DNA of 29,675 nucleotides from NCBI GenBank assembly GCA_000320605.2, contig KB445826.1, positions 76,432 to 106,106 of the forward strand, read 5' to 3'. Below, piece after piece: positions 1 through 10,539 of this stretch. Position 1 is the first letter of the stretch, and every line of letters begins with the position of its first letter. The notes beneath the pieces were generated by a model. The model did no database searches. It was not told where the DNA came from and worked only from the letters and a program-made list of their open reading frames with translations. The stretch comes from Gelatoporia subvermispora B. Its lineage: Eukaryota; Basidiomycota; Agaricomycetes; Polyporales; Gelatoporiaceae. The position numbers and the translations under genes were made by a program.

Positions 1-2315
1 GGTTGGTAGATAGGCGCTCTGCCAGGCGCATATTTGTGACAGTGGCTGCACGTGCCAAAGGTGCCATCAAGCTACCCGGTTGAAACGTCACACGTTGGAC
101 AGTCATGAAAATGTCCAGGCAAAATCTGCGAGACCTCAAGAAGCGCTTGCAGGTATGTCTTAGTTCAGCCTCGTCATGTCAAGTTAACCTCATGTGCTTT
201 GTGACAGGGTCCCTCAGTTACAGGGAAGATCTCCCTCACGTGTGACGCTTGGCAAGCAAGCAATGTTGATGCAGATTTCGCTGTCACGGCACACTGGATT
301 GAAGAAATGTCGCCAAACAATTGGGCACTTGCAGGTGCCCTGATTGGGTTCGTGCGTGTCAACAAATCACACAATGGGCACCGCCTTGGACAGGCACTGT
401 ATAAGATTGCGAAATGGGTTGGAATTGAGCAGAGAGTATGTTACCAATCTCGCTAGACATGGGCAGTGAACTTACTCTATGCAGATCTTCCGTGTTACCT
501 CCGACAATGCAAGCAACAACAATACCATGATGCGAGAACTTGCACAGCAACTACGAGCTCATCATCAAATTGAGATGAACAGCGAGGAGTCTCGTATTGG
601 GTAAGTCGTGCAGTTTTGGTGATGGCATAGCTAATTGCTGATTGTGTAACATAATACAGATGTCTAGCTTATATTATCAACCTCGCAACGCAAGCTGTGA
701 TCGCTGCGCAAAGCCACGCCCCTCATTATGACCCCGAGAAACCAGAAACTCATCTCCCTGACGATTCACTATTGCTACGGGATGAAGTCGGCCTCATCCG
801 GGCAATATCCGTCAAGGAAAGGTCATCTAGTCAGCACAAGCAACACTTTCGGAATATTCAGTCAGCCGCCGGTGTAATGGCATCTGAGATCAAGGGTCTT
901 GTGATCGACATGAAAGTGCGCTGGTCGTCAACATATATGATGCTCAATCGGGCTTATAGCCTGCGCAAGGTGCGTATTAACATAATTCTTCTCATTTTTC
1001 TGCACTCATACATCTTGCTAGTACGTGGTACCATTTCTACATGAACTCGCACGTTCGGAAGATTTAAGCAAGGTCCAGCGCAAGTTATATCAGCTGATCC
1101 TGAGCAAAGCCAAATGAGAGCGCGTGAAACTATTCCAGCACATGCTCAAGGTTTGAGCATGTCACCGACAGTTGATAGAGCTAACATTGACTTTGACAGA
1201 TGGCTGATGAATGCCAGCAACACTTCTCATCAGAGAACAGTCCAGCCCTTCACCTTGCATTGCCGGCGCTTGAGGAAGTCCATGCCTCATGGACAAATTA
1301 AAGCGAGGACCCGAAGTATGCTCATTTCAAACCTGGCTTGGAGGCTGGTCTGCGCAAGATTGAGCAGTACTATGAGCGCGTCGCTGATAATGATGCATAC
1401 ATTATGTCTATGGGTGAGTTTATTTCGATCTTCGGGTCTCCCATGCACTGATACTATCTAATTACAGTATTGGATCCTCAACAAAAGCTAACTCACATCA
1501 AGGAGAACTGGACAGAGAAGCTTCACGATGAGGCGTTGGCAGTGGTGCAGAAGCTGGTATGTCTCACGTCTTACTCGAAGAAGCATGTACTGACAGAGCC
1601 GGTAGTTCCGGGAGCGCTATTATGAAATCTATCCCAAGTCCGACGTGAGAGCGGTCTCAGTGATTTCGCGGACAGGATCAAGCACTTGCGTCAATCACAC
1701 CCGTCCCGCAGCGCTCGCGGAGCTCTCAAGCAATGAAGAGGAATTGAATAGTATGCTGCGACCCGTGCAGCCGGTGAACATGCTGTCAGACGAAGCAGCG
1801 GCAGAGCAGGCATGCAAACGAGCATTTTGTAAGTATCTTGAGCTCGACGACGGGGTGCCGGAGGGAATGGAGATTGTACAGTGGTGGGGGGTAAGTGCTA
1901 AGCATGTACTCAGGTCTCTCAACTGTATGCTGACAAAGTATTATAGTTGAATGGACACCATTATCCAGTCTGGGCTTCTCTGGCCCGAGACTACCTGGCG
2001 ATCATGGCGACATCGGTCTCGAGCAAACGCACGTTCTCGAGCGCGGGTATCACAATCACGAAGTGGCGGAATCGTCTGAAAGGTGATATCGTGGAGGCTT
2101 TGCAGCTTTTGAAGAGCGCCCTTCGCAAAAGCCTCTTCTTATTTGAGTGTGGCCCTTCGAGCACAACTGAGAGTGCGCTCGTGGACACTGAGGATAGAGA
2201 GGATATTAATCCGAGTGCACAAAAAGGTACGGACAATGTCAACGATGAGTCCGAATTTGAGCTTGTGGTGGATCTCAGTTCGGACGCAGAGGTTGTAGAA
2301 GTACTTGATGACTAA
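1..2315 (+). pseudogene. hAT transposase, degenerate, 5' end missing
   Basis: Nine exon segments join in a consistent frame: up to 152, 208-435, 485-600, 660-969, 1022-1150, 1200-1413, 1468-1556, 1606-1890 and 1947-2315. All introns are GT-AG and about 50-60 bp. Visible hAT landmarks are LTCDAWQASN (first acidic position), VTSDNASNN (second), VRWSSTYMML, YYERVADNDAY followed by VLDPQQKLTHIK, and the C-terminal dimerisation region YPVWASLARDYLAI...SSKRTFSSAG. The N-terminal zinc-finger part expected in the family is upstream of the window. Two in-frame stops are clear: TGA at 1115-1117, where relatives have Trp before ERVKLF, and TAA at 1299-1301. A possible third, TGA at 81-83, may fall in an intron. 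Both clear stops can arise from C-to-T or G-to-A changes. The C-terminal tail is acidic. Confidence 0.85.
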
Positions 2316-2357
2316 GCTACGGTACAATAGGTAGACTACATTATGTACATAGTAGTA

Positions 2358-2381
2358 CAGTTTTTTACCGGCCCGTGGGAC
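2358..2381 (+). repeat. Left terminal inverted repeat of nested MITE
   Basis: Twenty-four bases beginning CAGTTTTTTACCGG and ending CCCGTGGGAC. They match the reverse complement of 2980-3003 without mismatch. Confidence 0.85.
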
Positions 2382-2979
2382 GCTGAAATTGTGTTCAGCT
2401 TTGGAGTCATGCATATCTACATGATCGGAAAACAATAGTACAGCGATGGCTAGGAACGTGATTAAACTGTATTTCTGATGTATCAAAAAGACGTATGTAT
2501 GACTGTGCTGTGAGGAGCAAGACCATCTGTCGGAAAGTTCGTTATTAGTCTTATTGCAGTCAGTGGGACGCCTTCCCGATTTGGCCAATCTGCCACTCCG
2601 GCCCCGCCAAACCACCTTCCAATTTGGGACGTTCTCCGTACCCCTATGCTGTGTTTTGACAATTTGTCGCTCGTTCCACTGCAGAACAAACTGGATTTGG
2701 CTCAGAAAAATCGGGTGTGTACAGGACATACAGTTTAACAAAAAAAAGTGTCCTTGCTGCTGAAAATGAAGGGAGAGCATACTTAAAATGCAAGTTTTCA
2801 GATTCAATTCTCAGCCACATCTGTATGTTTTTGGCCGTAGCAAGCTAAGTCCTCGAGGTAGCGCCTCAGACACATGGGTGGATATCCGTACGAGGAGTAA
2901 AAGTGTTCATAAAATTTCTCTGAGCACGTTTTCCTACCGATGGTGGTAAAAAATGGCCATTGTCCCACTGACCGGTGGT

Positions 2980-3003
2980 GTCCCACGGGCCGGTAAAAAA
3001 CTG
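2980..3003 (-). repeat. Right terminal inverted repeat of nested MITE
   Basis: Exact reverse complement of 2358-2381, ending GGTAAAAAACTG and followed by TA at 3004-3005. Confidence 0.85.
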
Positions 3004-3039
3004 TATACCATACAGCAAACCTCGTCAGCCCTCTGGGAG

Positions 3040-3187
3040 CTCGAAAGCCCGGGCTAAAGCCTGACCTGACCCGGCTGAGCCTGAGGCCCTATCCTTGGGC
3101 CCGGCTCAAGATGATATGAGCCCTGGGCCACTATAAGCCAGGCCCAAGCCGCGGGCTTTGGGCCGAGCCCGGCCCTGTGCAACACTA
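3040..3187. repeat. GGGCC-rich subterminal region and 3' end of hAT element
   Basis: Dense, irregular GGGCC, GGCCC and CCGGGC blocks lie next to the apparent transposon edge. Clustered short motifs of this kind next to a hAT terminus are usually transposase-binding sites. The terminal bases on the outer side are CACTA at 3183-3187. Confidence 0.6.
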
Positions 3188-3195
3188 GCACTCAG

Positions 3196-4440
3196 GAAGG
3201 TCAGCAAACACTAGCAAGAACAACGGAGATTGAAGTAAGGCAGGACAGGTAAAAGCACGTTGATATTAACCATAGAATGTGCATGACGGCAATTATAAAA
3301 CATGTTCCACACGGTATGAGAACAGCCAGAGAGATCCAGCTCAGGCTTAGCATGAGAATAAGTATTGTAGACGCCCTCATTCCAAACGAGCATTCGTGTG
3401 ACTTGTCGTAGTATCTCCCGATGATTCATAAATCCTTTCTGAGCAAGCCTCTTCCTGCCCCTTCTGTGCACCAGTTGACATCCAATTCCTTACGCGTGAA
3501 ACTTGGCTCTGCTAACAAGTGACTCTAATCTTCTCCCTGAATTCTGTAGTCGTTAACTTCATCAAAATCATCTTCGAATAAGGAATGTCTAGTGCGGCGT
3601 GTGGCACAATCAGAGACTTCAAGGGGCAAAACATGTCTCAGGCAACATTTAATCTAATGTGGTGGACTCCTTGATATGCATGACTGCTTCTTCTCTTGCT
3701 CAGCTCGACTAGGGCACTTGATAGCACTTTTTCCTTTCGCATGAGGCTATGCCAGCGGACTTGATGCGACTTTGAATTTCAGCCGTCCAGTCAGTCATCG
3801 TGTTTGTCAAGTTGCTTATCACATGGGTCTTCCTGTGCGGGCATGTCACCGCCCAGTACTCATGCTGTTTACTCTACCAAATGCTGTAGCATGACATGTG
3901 GGCTCTGCTTGGAGCACGCAGATCGCTCGCTATGTCAATCCCTGTCCTCATGCAGTCATGTGGAATATTCCAGTAGCCAGAAGCCGCCAGATGCGCTAAA
4001 ATAATAACGCTTGTCTGCCCATTCTGCTCGTAAAGTTTAGCTGAGCTCGTCTTCTTTCAAATACGCCTCGATCACGCTGGAACCACCCCGGGTGCACTGA
4101 CTCTGCTGGTCTAGTGCAAGACAAGGTATAGCTGTACTCATGCATATCGTTTGTCTCCAAATTGCTGAGCATGTTGGATGCTAATCACAGAGAATAGATG
4201 CGACAAACAGTCCAACTGTGTGTTACCCTATCATGAAATCAGAAAATCAATCCTACTGTCACAATTCGGTCGGCGTGTCCTAGGTCAGGACATAGGGTGT
4301 CTATGGTGACAGCTATTCCATGCATCATGTGTTACACAGGTACAATAATGAGAATACAAGTAGCCGACCTTGTCCAACCTTTTGCATCTCGACCCCTCTC
4401 CAACTACCCTCAGTACAGACACAACCCAATATCATTCTAT
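3196..4440. other. Intergenic stretch, no gene recognised
   Basis: No conserved protein and no convincing splice pattern was seen on either strand. The short open frames here, for example minus strand 3211-3471, have no recognisable motif. The last 100 bases or so should include the 5' untranslated region of the module A membrane gene: a pyrimidine-rich stretch runs from about 4365 to 4440, just before its ATG. Confidence 0.5.
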
Positions 4441-5772
4441 ATGGTAAGCAGTTGTGTTGTACTCATGAAAGCACAAACAACTAATGCAGTGAATTGATAG
4501 GCAGATATCCTTGGAATCGTCTCTGACCCATTGACCCGTGGCACCTTCAACATCTTGACATCATGCCTTTCAACTCTGGTCCTCTGCACATAGACAGCAA
4601 TGTGCGTCGACATTACCGAAACACCACTCAGGACCAAAGTCAGCTGGACCCTGATGACAGCCCTCGCCCCCGAAATCACATTGACTATTGCAATCGTAGA
4701 GTTCGTGACCGTGCGCCATGAGGTGAAGGACTACAATATCACCGTTGCTGAACTACAACCACGTCACCGGAACACAGCCAGCGAGGTGCCTTTCAGGGAG
4801 CCAGAGGACCAGATAGTACAGGGACAGGAGCAGCTATCACTCAAGTGGACCCTAGTGGATAAATTCTACGCTAGTATGGGTGGCTTTGTCGGGGAGATTG
4901 ATAGGAAGAGCGAGGTCTTCCCACTGTCCAAAATTACCGCGCGAGTCAGGTGGGGCACCCTCAAACTATCCCCTTCATATCCCCTGCAGATTCGTAAAAA
5001 CAGCAAGGCCGACACGTTCTCCAAGCTCATTGCCATCCTCCAAGCTCTCTGGTTTATGCTCCAATGTATTGAACGCTATCTTCGACACCTGCCCCTGTCG
5101 AATCTCAAACTCGGCACTTTTGGCTACGTGATTATCACTCTTATGTTGTACATGGCTTGGGCACGCAAGCCTAGGGGTGTGGAGACCCGTATCACGCTTC
5201 TGTCTAGACCCAAAGGATGCCTCGTCACAGACTTTCCAAAACAGGATCCTGATTATTCCGGCGTTGCATCCCACTGGAAATCCATGCTGAATACCATACT
5301 CGGCTTCATGTCGAGACTCCGTATCAGTGGGAAAAATATCTGCATGTCAATAATCAGTTCAAATCCACTGTACACTGTCTTCTGACGTCTAGACTCGGAA
5401 CTGCAGGCGGACCCGGAAAATGCAGGGTTCATCATGGTGATCTACGCTGTGGTCTGCACCTGCTTCGGCTTGTGGCATTGCATCACGTGGAACAACTACT
5501 TCCCCTCGCCCATCGAGCACCTACTATGGCATGTCGGGTCTCTGCTCTCCATCTTCCCTACAGTCACGTTCCTCATTGCGTTCACATTCCATGCTTGCTG
5601 TGACATTACAGGTCTGGGGTATGGCGTGGGGATGACCTTGGTCTACATTTGGGGTGTGCTGGACTTGCTTTCACACAGCTTTCTGTTCACAGAGATGTTT
5701 CTGTCGCTTCACCGCATGCCAGATGGAGTGTTCAAGACGGTCGAATGGTCTAGCTATATCCCACATGTCTAG
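4441..5772 (+). pseudogene. Module A membrane-protein gene, two in-frame stops
   Basis: Same family as the genes at 8368, 14895 and 19737. The coding part of exon 1 is only ATG (4441-4443). The intron 4444-4500 (gtaagc...gatag, with CTAAT branch point) is followed by GCAGATATC, giving M-ADILGIVSDPLTRGTFNIL. Family landmarks follow: a GTFNI start of the first hydrophobic segment, LAPEITLTIAIVEFV, FYASMGGF, NSKADTFSKLIAILQALWFMLQC, and at the end FLSLHRMPDGVFKTVEWSSYIPHV. TAG at 4591-4593 replaces the Trp seen in the paralogues' LCAWTS. TGA at 5383-5385 lies in the variable loop, and the frame continues on both sides of it. The loop before the C-terminal segments is shorter than in the other copies (about 424 codons in all). 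The double stop argues for a pseudogene; a sequencing error at one site would not rescue it. Confidence 0.8.
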
Positions 5773-6734
5773 ACTTCTCTACCCCTATCAGTAGTGCCCT
5801 CTCCGTGCTGCTTTCATCTTGTTCTCCTTGGTTACGATGTACCATGTTCGGTCACGTTTCCGTACTAGACTTTTCAAATGTCTATAGTCATGAACGCTGA
5901 CTGAAAGGCTATGCATAGGAGTAACAGCCGCTGGTTCCTCGGTGCGCCATCACACAGTACGGATACGGTGGGCTGCACTATCCGAAATTATTGTGACCCT
6001 TCTTTCTCGCTATTGTCACTCTTGCAGTGCCACAACGTTGGAACGACGACTGCGAAAAACACAGAGATTGAGAATTTACTTGGCATAAGGGAATTGGATA
6101 CGCCTGCGGGTGTTTATTCGAGTCTTCTCCGCCATCCGTTCACGCCATACTACTGTTGGCACTTCAGTCCAATACTATGTCGAGACTGTATATTCCTCTA
6201 TACATCACAATTGACAAATGCCAATGTGGAGCAGTGTTTCCCCATTATAGTCATATCTAACGAATACAGCGAATCCGGCACAAGGGAGAGACGGACGACC
6301 GAGCCGGCCGACACTTTTTATATTTGATATTACTCATGACAGCCAGGAACAAATACGCCACAAGCAGGGGAACAACTACACACAAACCCTGGAATTATAT
6401 CCTGACACGTACGTACAGCGTAGAAACATCTGGATCTAGATCGACGTACGACTAGCAAGTGGGTGCCGATAGACTAGGTATTGTCGAGTAGCTCTTCCCT
6501 ATTCACGACGAGGGTGAACCGGTGGACAACATTGAGCAATGTCGAGCATCGTATGGCGGGCAGCGCCCATCCATGGCGATCTTGGTAAACCTTTGAAGAT
6601 GTTCGAACAATATTCGCAATACAACAATCAGTCCGGTTTTGTCCCCTCCTTCTTCTATATCTGTGAATCCTGTTAGCTCTCGTACACGAAGGTTTTCACT
6701 CAGACAATACTTGTTTTTAGTAAGCTGCGAATCC
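5773..6734. other. Convergent 3' spacer of module A
   Basis: No gene recognised. Its second half shares blocks with the spacers after the module B and D membrane genes. A clear one is at about 6448-6485 (GACTAGC, then GTGGGTGCCGATAG and ACTAGGTATTGTCGA), which matches about 21757-21797. Blocks near 6500-6560 (ACGAGGGTGAA, GAGCAATGTCGAGCATCG) match 21821-21866. The open frame 5911-6327 has no recognisable motif and no counterpart in the other modules. Confidence 0.55.
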
Positions 6735-7480
6735 TACCAGCCATACCCCATCATGATCGTTCCAACTCTGGCTCTCCACGCCAATTGCGCGCACCCGCGA
6801 CCTTCTCCACCCGCACAAGCACGCCCAGACGCGACGTGTGCGCCAGGGTCATCCGACTCCGATGATGACATGAACGACATGGACTCGAAGGCGCGCGGCG
6901 TGGATAGGTCGCAATTCAGCGAGGGCGATACCTGGGGCTGTGACACGGGTGGGATCCCGAGCGATGGGTATGTGTAAAACAGGGAATATACGCAGCTTCT
7001 CTTCACGCATGCATGTGCATACATCTGCGTCCATGTTAGGGGGGTCCACTCTCGTCTCGTGTTTGATCAACAATGCAGATAATACCGGAATTCGAGACAG
7101 AGCCTCCTACGCGTGCGTCTGGACTGCGAGCTGGATTGTGGGGATGCCGCTTGCGTAATGGGCAATCTGTGTCAGTGCCAACAGTAGCGCCGCCATGGCG
7201 ACAGACCTGATCTTGGTCCTATGGGGAGTGCACCCATGCCAGCAGGAAGCGAGAGACATGTAGACAGGGTGCGAGTGCATCGCGAATCTCGAGGTACCAT
7301 GCAGACCCCAGGGAGAGGCATAGAGAAGTGCTGGACCAAGACTCCAAGAGAGAGAGAGAGCCGGTCAAGGATGCGGCTGGGTGGGAGATACATGAGACCT
7401 GGGCCCGGGAGCTGTGCATCTCCGAATATAGCCAGTACAGCCAGATAAATTTCCAGGGAGTTGACAGTGGCGAAACAGAT
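6735..7480 (-). pseudogene. Module A F-box gene, scraps of 3' exon and LRR-like region
   Basis: Minus-strand reading shows the tail ...VGTIMMGYGW, which matches VGAVVMGYDWWDI at the end of the module D F-box protein, and PRAFESMSFMSSSESDD, which parallels its PRAFGAAPEHAEDPD. Further upstream on the minus strand (about 7330-7400) RILDRLSLSL matches RTLDRLSLPA of the module D exon 1. Most of the gene between and beyond these pieces, including the F-box itself, is deleted or unrecognisable, and frames are broken. Its place and orientation are those of the F-box partner in the other modules. Boundaries are approximate. Confidence 0.65.
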
Positions 7481-8367
7481 ACTGCTGTGATGCAGAGACC
7501 GGTCAGATGTGAGTGTTTCGTCGCTGATGACGGTGTGCAGGATTGGGGTACACATCAATAATAACAACGAGTTTACAGAGGATGATTAACGTACATAGTA
7601 CTGCATGCTTAAATAGCGGTACAGGAAGTAGGAGAGACTGTAGTGCAAGGCATGTGCAGAGGAATCCCTATCCGAGGAATGCATCGCAACAGACTGCGAG
7701 TTTGCGATGCTATTTCTGTGATCTGATTCTGGCGTGTTCCAAGTGCCAAATTTGCTAAGAAAACCAGATATATGACAGACGAATACGACAGGGCACGATT
7801 ATGCAGGCACAGTTCAGCCAGTCCCCGGAAGCTCCGCCTTTGCCACGAATAGACGGCTGGACAGCGCGAGCAGTGCCGCAGGCGTAAGACTGTAGACGCC
7901 CGCTTACACGCTGTCAATCACGTGTCACGTGTCGTAGCACAGGCACACCTGCACGAAGCGGCACGACTTGTCTTCTTGACGCCATCCACCGAGGCTATAA
8001 AAACGGCATCTGTGCGCCAGGTCGATAGGGGCGACAGCCCGTTAGCACATCCAGTCACATTAGTATCATATATCGAACTGATCTCACTCCGTACATGACA
8101 GTGGGTCACGGGTGTGCTGGTCGAGTACGTTACGAACAATCACAGATGAACTATGATCACTCGACCTTCTCTCGTTGCATAATTGGTCCTCGGCCTTCCA
8201 TTTTATCAACTTCCCGCATGTGCCAGGTGTCTGTGCACTGATGACAGAACCTAATACAACTTGCACAGCCAGGTGAGCCTGTCCAGGACCTTCCCTGCAA
8301 TTGCGCCCCACCCAACCACTGATCCCGTCGAGTCCGTCTCCCTGTCCAACCGTGAAGACCCTCCTCG
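7481..8367. other. Upstream region of module B membrane gene
   Basis: No coding sequence recognised. Two overlapping-style CACGTG E-boxes sit at about 7919-7931 (TCACGTGTCACGTGTC), the class of site bound by bHLH factors. A TATAAAAA at 7996-8003 is the only strong TATA-like sequence, but it lies 365 bp before the ATG, with several ATGs in between. It may therefore belong to a longer leader or be unrelated. The last 100 bases before 8368 are pyrimidine-rich and probably form the 5' untranslated region. Confidence 0.45.
7996..8003 (+). promoter_or_regulatory. TATA-like sequence, possible module B promoter
   Basis: TATAAAAA in the context gaggcTATAAAAAcgg. Modules C and D have their TATA only about 90-100 bp before the start position, so the larger distance here (365 bp) lowers confidence. 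Confidence 0.3.
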
Positions 8368-9974
8368 ATGGTCTGTCTTTACAGATTTGCTCCTCGAATT
8401 TTCCAGAGACTAACTGTGCTCTACTTCTCCAGTCTGACGACACGTGTGGGTTCGTCGCGGACACGTCAACTCGCGGAACGTGGGACATCTTTTTGTCATG
8501 CATTTCAACTCTCACTCTGTGTGCTTGGACCTCCCTCCACATGAATATTCAAACCGAAGAGTTCCTCTTCAGAAAAGCTGTTTCAGCTCTAGTCACAATT
8601 GCTGCTCCGGAGTTGATGCTTGTGTACGCTATTGGGGAGTTCCTCGACGTGAAGCGCGACGTGCAAAAGTGCAACGCCATCCTCTCTCGGTGGCGGCGCC
8701 ACCAATCCGCAATGCCACCTAAATGTCCACCGCAGACAACGGATCTTAGCTACGTGAGCGGATTGTCTCTAGCATCGCCGCATGCATGGCAGCGGTTCAA
8801 GGGTAAACTACTCCGGCGACTCCATATCCTATTAGATTGGCCCTGGCCTCCTAGGTTCGATATTGAAGAGGAAGACGATCCACCATTTCAACGGAAGAAA
8901 TGGACTATATTTGAAGGGTTCTACGCTAAGATGGGTGGGTTTGTCATTGTGCGGCGAGAGAGTAACCGCAAGATGGTCGTATCGTTGGAGACGGTAACGA
9001 GGCTTCAAATTGAAGGCCGCATCACCCTCGTGCCTCGCGCGGAGTTACGAGACAAGAGCAACGGCGGTCGGTTCTCGAATCTCATCGCTCTCATTCAGAC
9101 AGTGTGGTTCATGCTGCAATGTGGCGTCCGCGTCACCCATCACCGTCCGCTGTCGATCCTCGAATTCGGCACACTCGGCTACGTATTCACCACGATTACG
9201 ATCCACATCTTCTGGATGCACAAGCCAAAGGACATTCACACGCCCACTCGTATTCACCTGTTTCGTCAACCATCTCCTTCGAAGAATGTAGCCGATACTA
9301 GCAGCCAGGACATCAGCTTAGCTGAAAACGACAAGGACAATTCTGAACGCACCCCTTTCCTACCCCCAAGCAAATGTTCTCCGTCTTTGCATGACACTCC
9401 ATCCATCTCTATGAAGAAAACTTCTGATCTAGGACTTATCGGCCTTGGGAGGCAAGCTAATGAAGCTCACAGTGATGCCAAACCGTTCATACACCGATCA
9501 CCCTTCGCATGGGAAACCACTAGACCACCCTCCTCATGTCGTGACATGCCGGCTCATACTCTGTCCGGTGGAGATGTGGAGACGGGTTCAAGGTTCTCTG
9601 AAGGTGTCGTGGACTCATTCAGGACCACGATCTACGTTGTCATGTGCCTAATTTTCGGTTGCTATCATTGCCTTGCCTGGAACGCCACCTTCCCCACCCA
9701 TATCGAGCGTCTACTCTGGCGCGGTGCGTCCGTCCTATCCGCACTTCCAACGCTCTCACTCTTGGCCGGCAGGCACCTCTCGTATCATCCATACGATCCG
9801 TTCTTTGGGATCCGCGTCTGGCAATGTACTGGAGACGTACTCAAGATGTTCGCGTTTGCCCTGTACATCTTTGCACGTGGTTTCCTCCTGTCGGAAATGT
9901 TCCTCTCGCTGCGTCGTATGCCAGACGGCGTCTTCGAGACAGTCAAATGGACCAACTTTTTCCCGCATATTTAA
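8368..9974 (+). CDS. Module B membrane protein, about seven hydrophobic segments, uncharacterised fungal family
   Basis: Exon 1 codes only for ATG (8368-8370). The intron 8371-8432 (62 bp, gtctgt...CTAAC...ttctccag) is followed by exon 2 at 8433-9974, giving 514 aa starting M-SDDTCGFVADTSTRGTWDI. Hydrophobic segments are near residues 19-37, 50-70, 216-236, 246-265, 399-419, 428-448 and 471-492. Between segments 2 and 3 lies the conserved core WTIFEGFYAKMGGFV (about 157-171). Segment 3 contains ALIQTVWFMLQC, preceded by a DKSN motif that is DKSK in paralogues. Segment 4 is followed by WMHKPKDIHTPTRIH. A polar, poorly conserved loop (about 280-395) precedes segment 5. The tail is SLRRMPDGVFETVKWTNFFPHI. 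I recognise this pattern from many hypothetical proteins of ascomycetes and basidiomycetes; no function is known to me. No stops or frameshifts; apparently intact. Confidence 0.85.
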
Positions 9975-10539
9975 CATTATCGTATCGCATCCCCTTCGAA
10001 CAATGTTCATGTACATTTCCTGACATCAACACTAGTCCACAGCTCCCGACGTTCTGCTTCTGTAAGCGTAGCCACATATACCGAGACGCGATTACGCCAT
10101 ACATACATATGTAACTCACGATAGATTGAGCGACCTTTTCGAACAGTCATTTTCAAGCCATATCTCCACATTGACGCGAACCGCGGAGTCAGATCGTGGG
10201 CCGTAGCATGTACACAGTATATACGACATATGCTCGCGTGGCTCTTCGAGCAGAGCACTGCAAGGCACAGCAAATTATCGAACATGAGCCATTACCCACA
10301 ACGTTCTATCACAACACCAAGGTTAACCGCATATCGTACATCGAGTGGGTGCCGGAAGGATGAGAAGTGTCATATCGAAAACAGCGCCTTCAGAATCAAG
10401 ACGAGCGTAAAGCATGGAATGATCTCGAGTAACATTGAGCGTCATGAACGGGCAGAATTGTCCCTAAGAGCCTTACTAAACCTTCGCAAAATCCTCGCGC
10501 TCGTCCTTGGCCTCTATACTCTGTGTAGTTCCCTCAGCT
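9975..10539. other. Convergent 3' spacer of module B
   Basis: No gene seen. Related to the spacer after the module D membrane gene: AGCCACATATACCGAGACGCGATTACGCC at about 10070-10098 (parts shown here for orientation only) matches AGCCACATATGCCGAGAGTCGAATACGCC at about 21420. A GAGTGGGTGCCGGA block near 10343 matches the module A and D spacers. It should contain the 3' ends of both convergent transcripts. Confidence 0.5.

Larger units (their letters stand above)
2358..3003. mobile_element. Nested MITE-like inverted-repeat element, TA-flanked, 646 bp
   Basis: A perfect 24-bp terminal inverted repeat starts CAGTTTTTTACCGGCC at 2358-2381 and is found as its exact reverse complement at 2980-3003. 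Each end is flanked on the outside by TA (2356-2357 and 3004-3005), as expected for a TA target-site duplication of the Tc1/mariner type. The outer TA..TA also extends the palindrome, so the duplication is not independently proven. A subterminal direct repeat sits next to the right end: GTCCCAC followed by an ACCGGT-like block, at about 2962-2976 and 2980-2994. No transposase motif was seen inside, so it appears non-autonomous. It lies 3' of the hAT transposase and within the hAT element, so it inserted later. Confidence 0.75.
1..3187 (+). mobile_element. hAT-superfamily DNA transposon, 3' part (5' end outside window)
   Basis: A decayed hAT transposase (1-2315) is followed by a 3' region ending in a GGGCC/GGCCC-rich subterminal stretch (about 3040-3180). 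The apparent terminus reads, from the outside inward, TAGTGTTGCACAGGGCCGGG, and ends at 3187. Many hAT elements have this kind of end. If 3187 is the edge, the 8-bp target-site duplication expected of hAT would be gcactcag at 3188-3195; its partner lies upstream of the window and cannot be seen. A second, unrelated inverted-repeat element (2358-3003) lies inside. The transposase carries in-frame stops, so this copy cannot act on its own. The family assignment is firm from the protein; the exact 3' edge is an inference. Confidence 0.8.

Noticed and set aside
2139..2807. Minus-strand open frame of 222 codons across the hAT 3' end and the MITE
   Set aside because: It overlaps the antisense strand of the transposase C-terminus and crosses a transposon boundary, so it cannot be an old gene.
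5911..6327. Plus-strand open frame of 138 codons in the module A spacer
   Set aside because: No motif, and no equivalent in the spacers of modules B, C or D.
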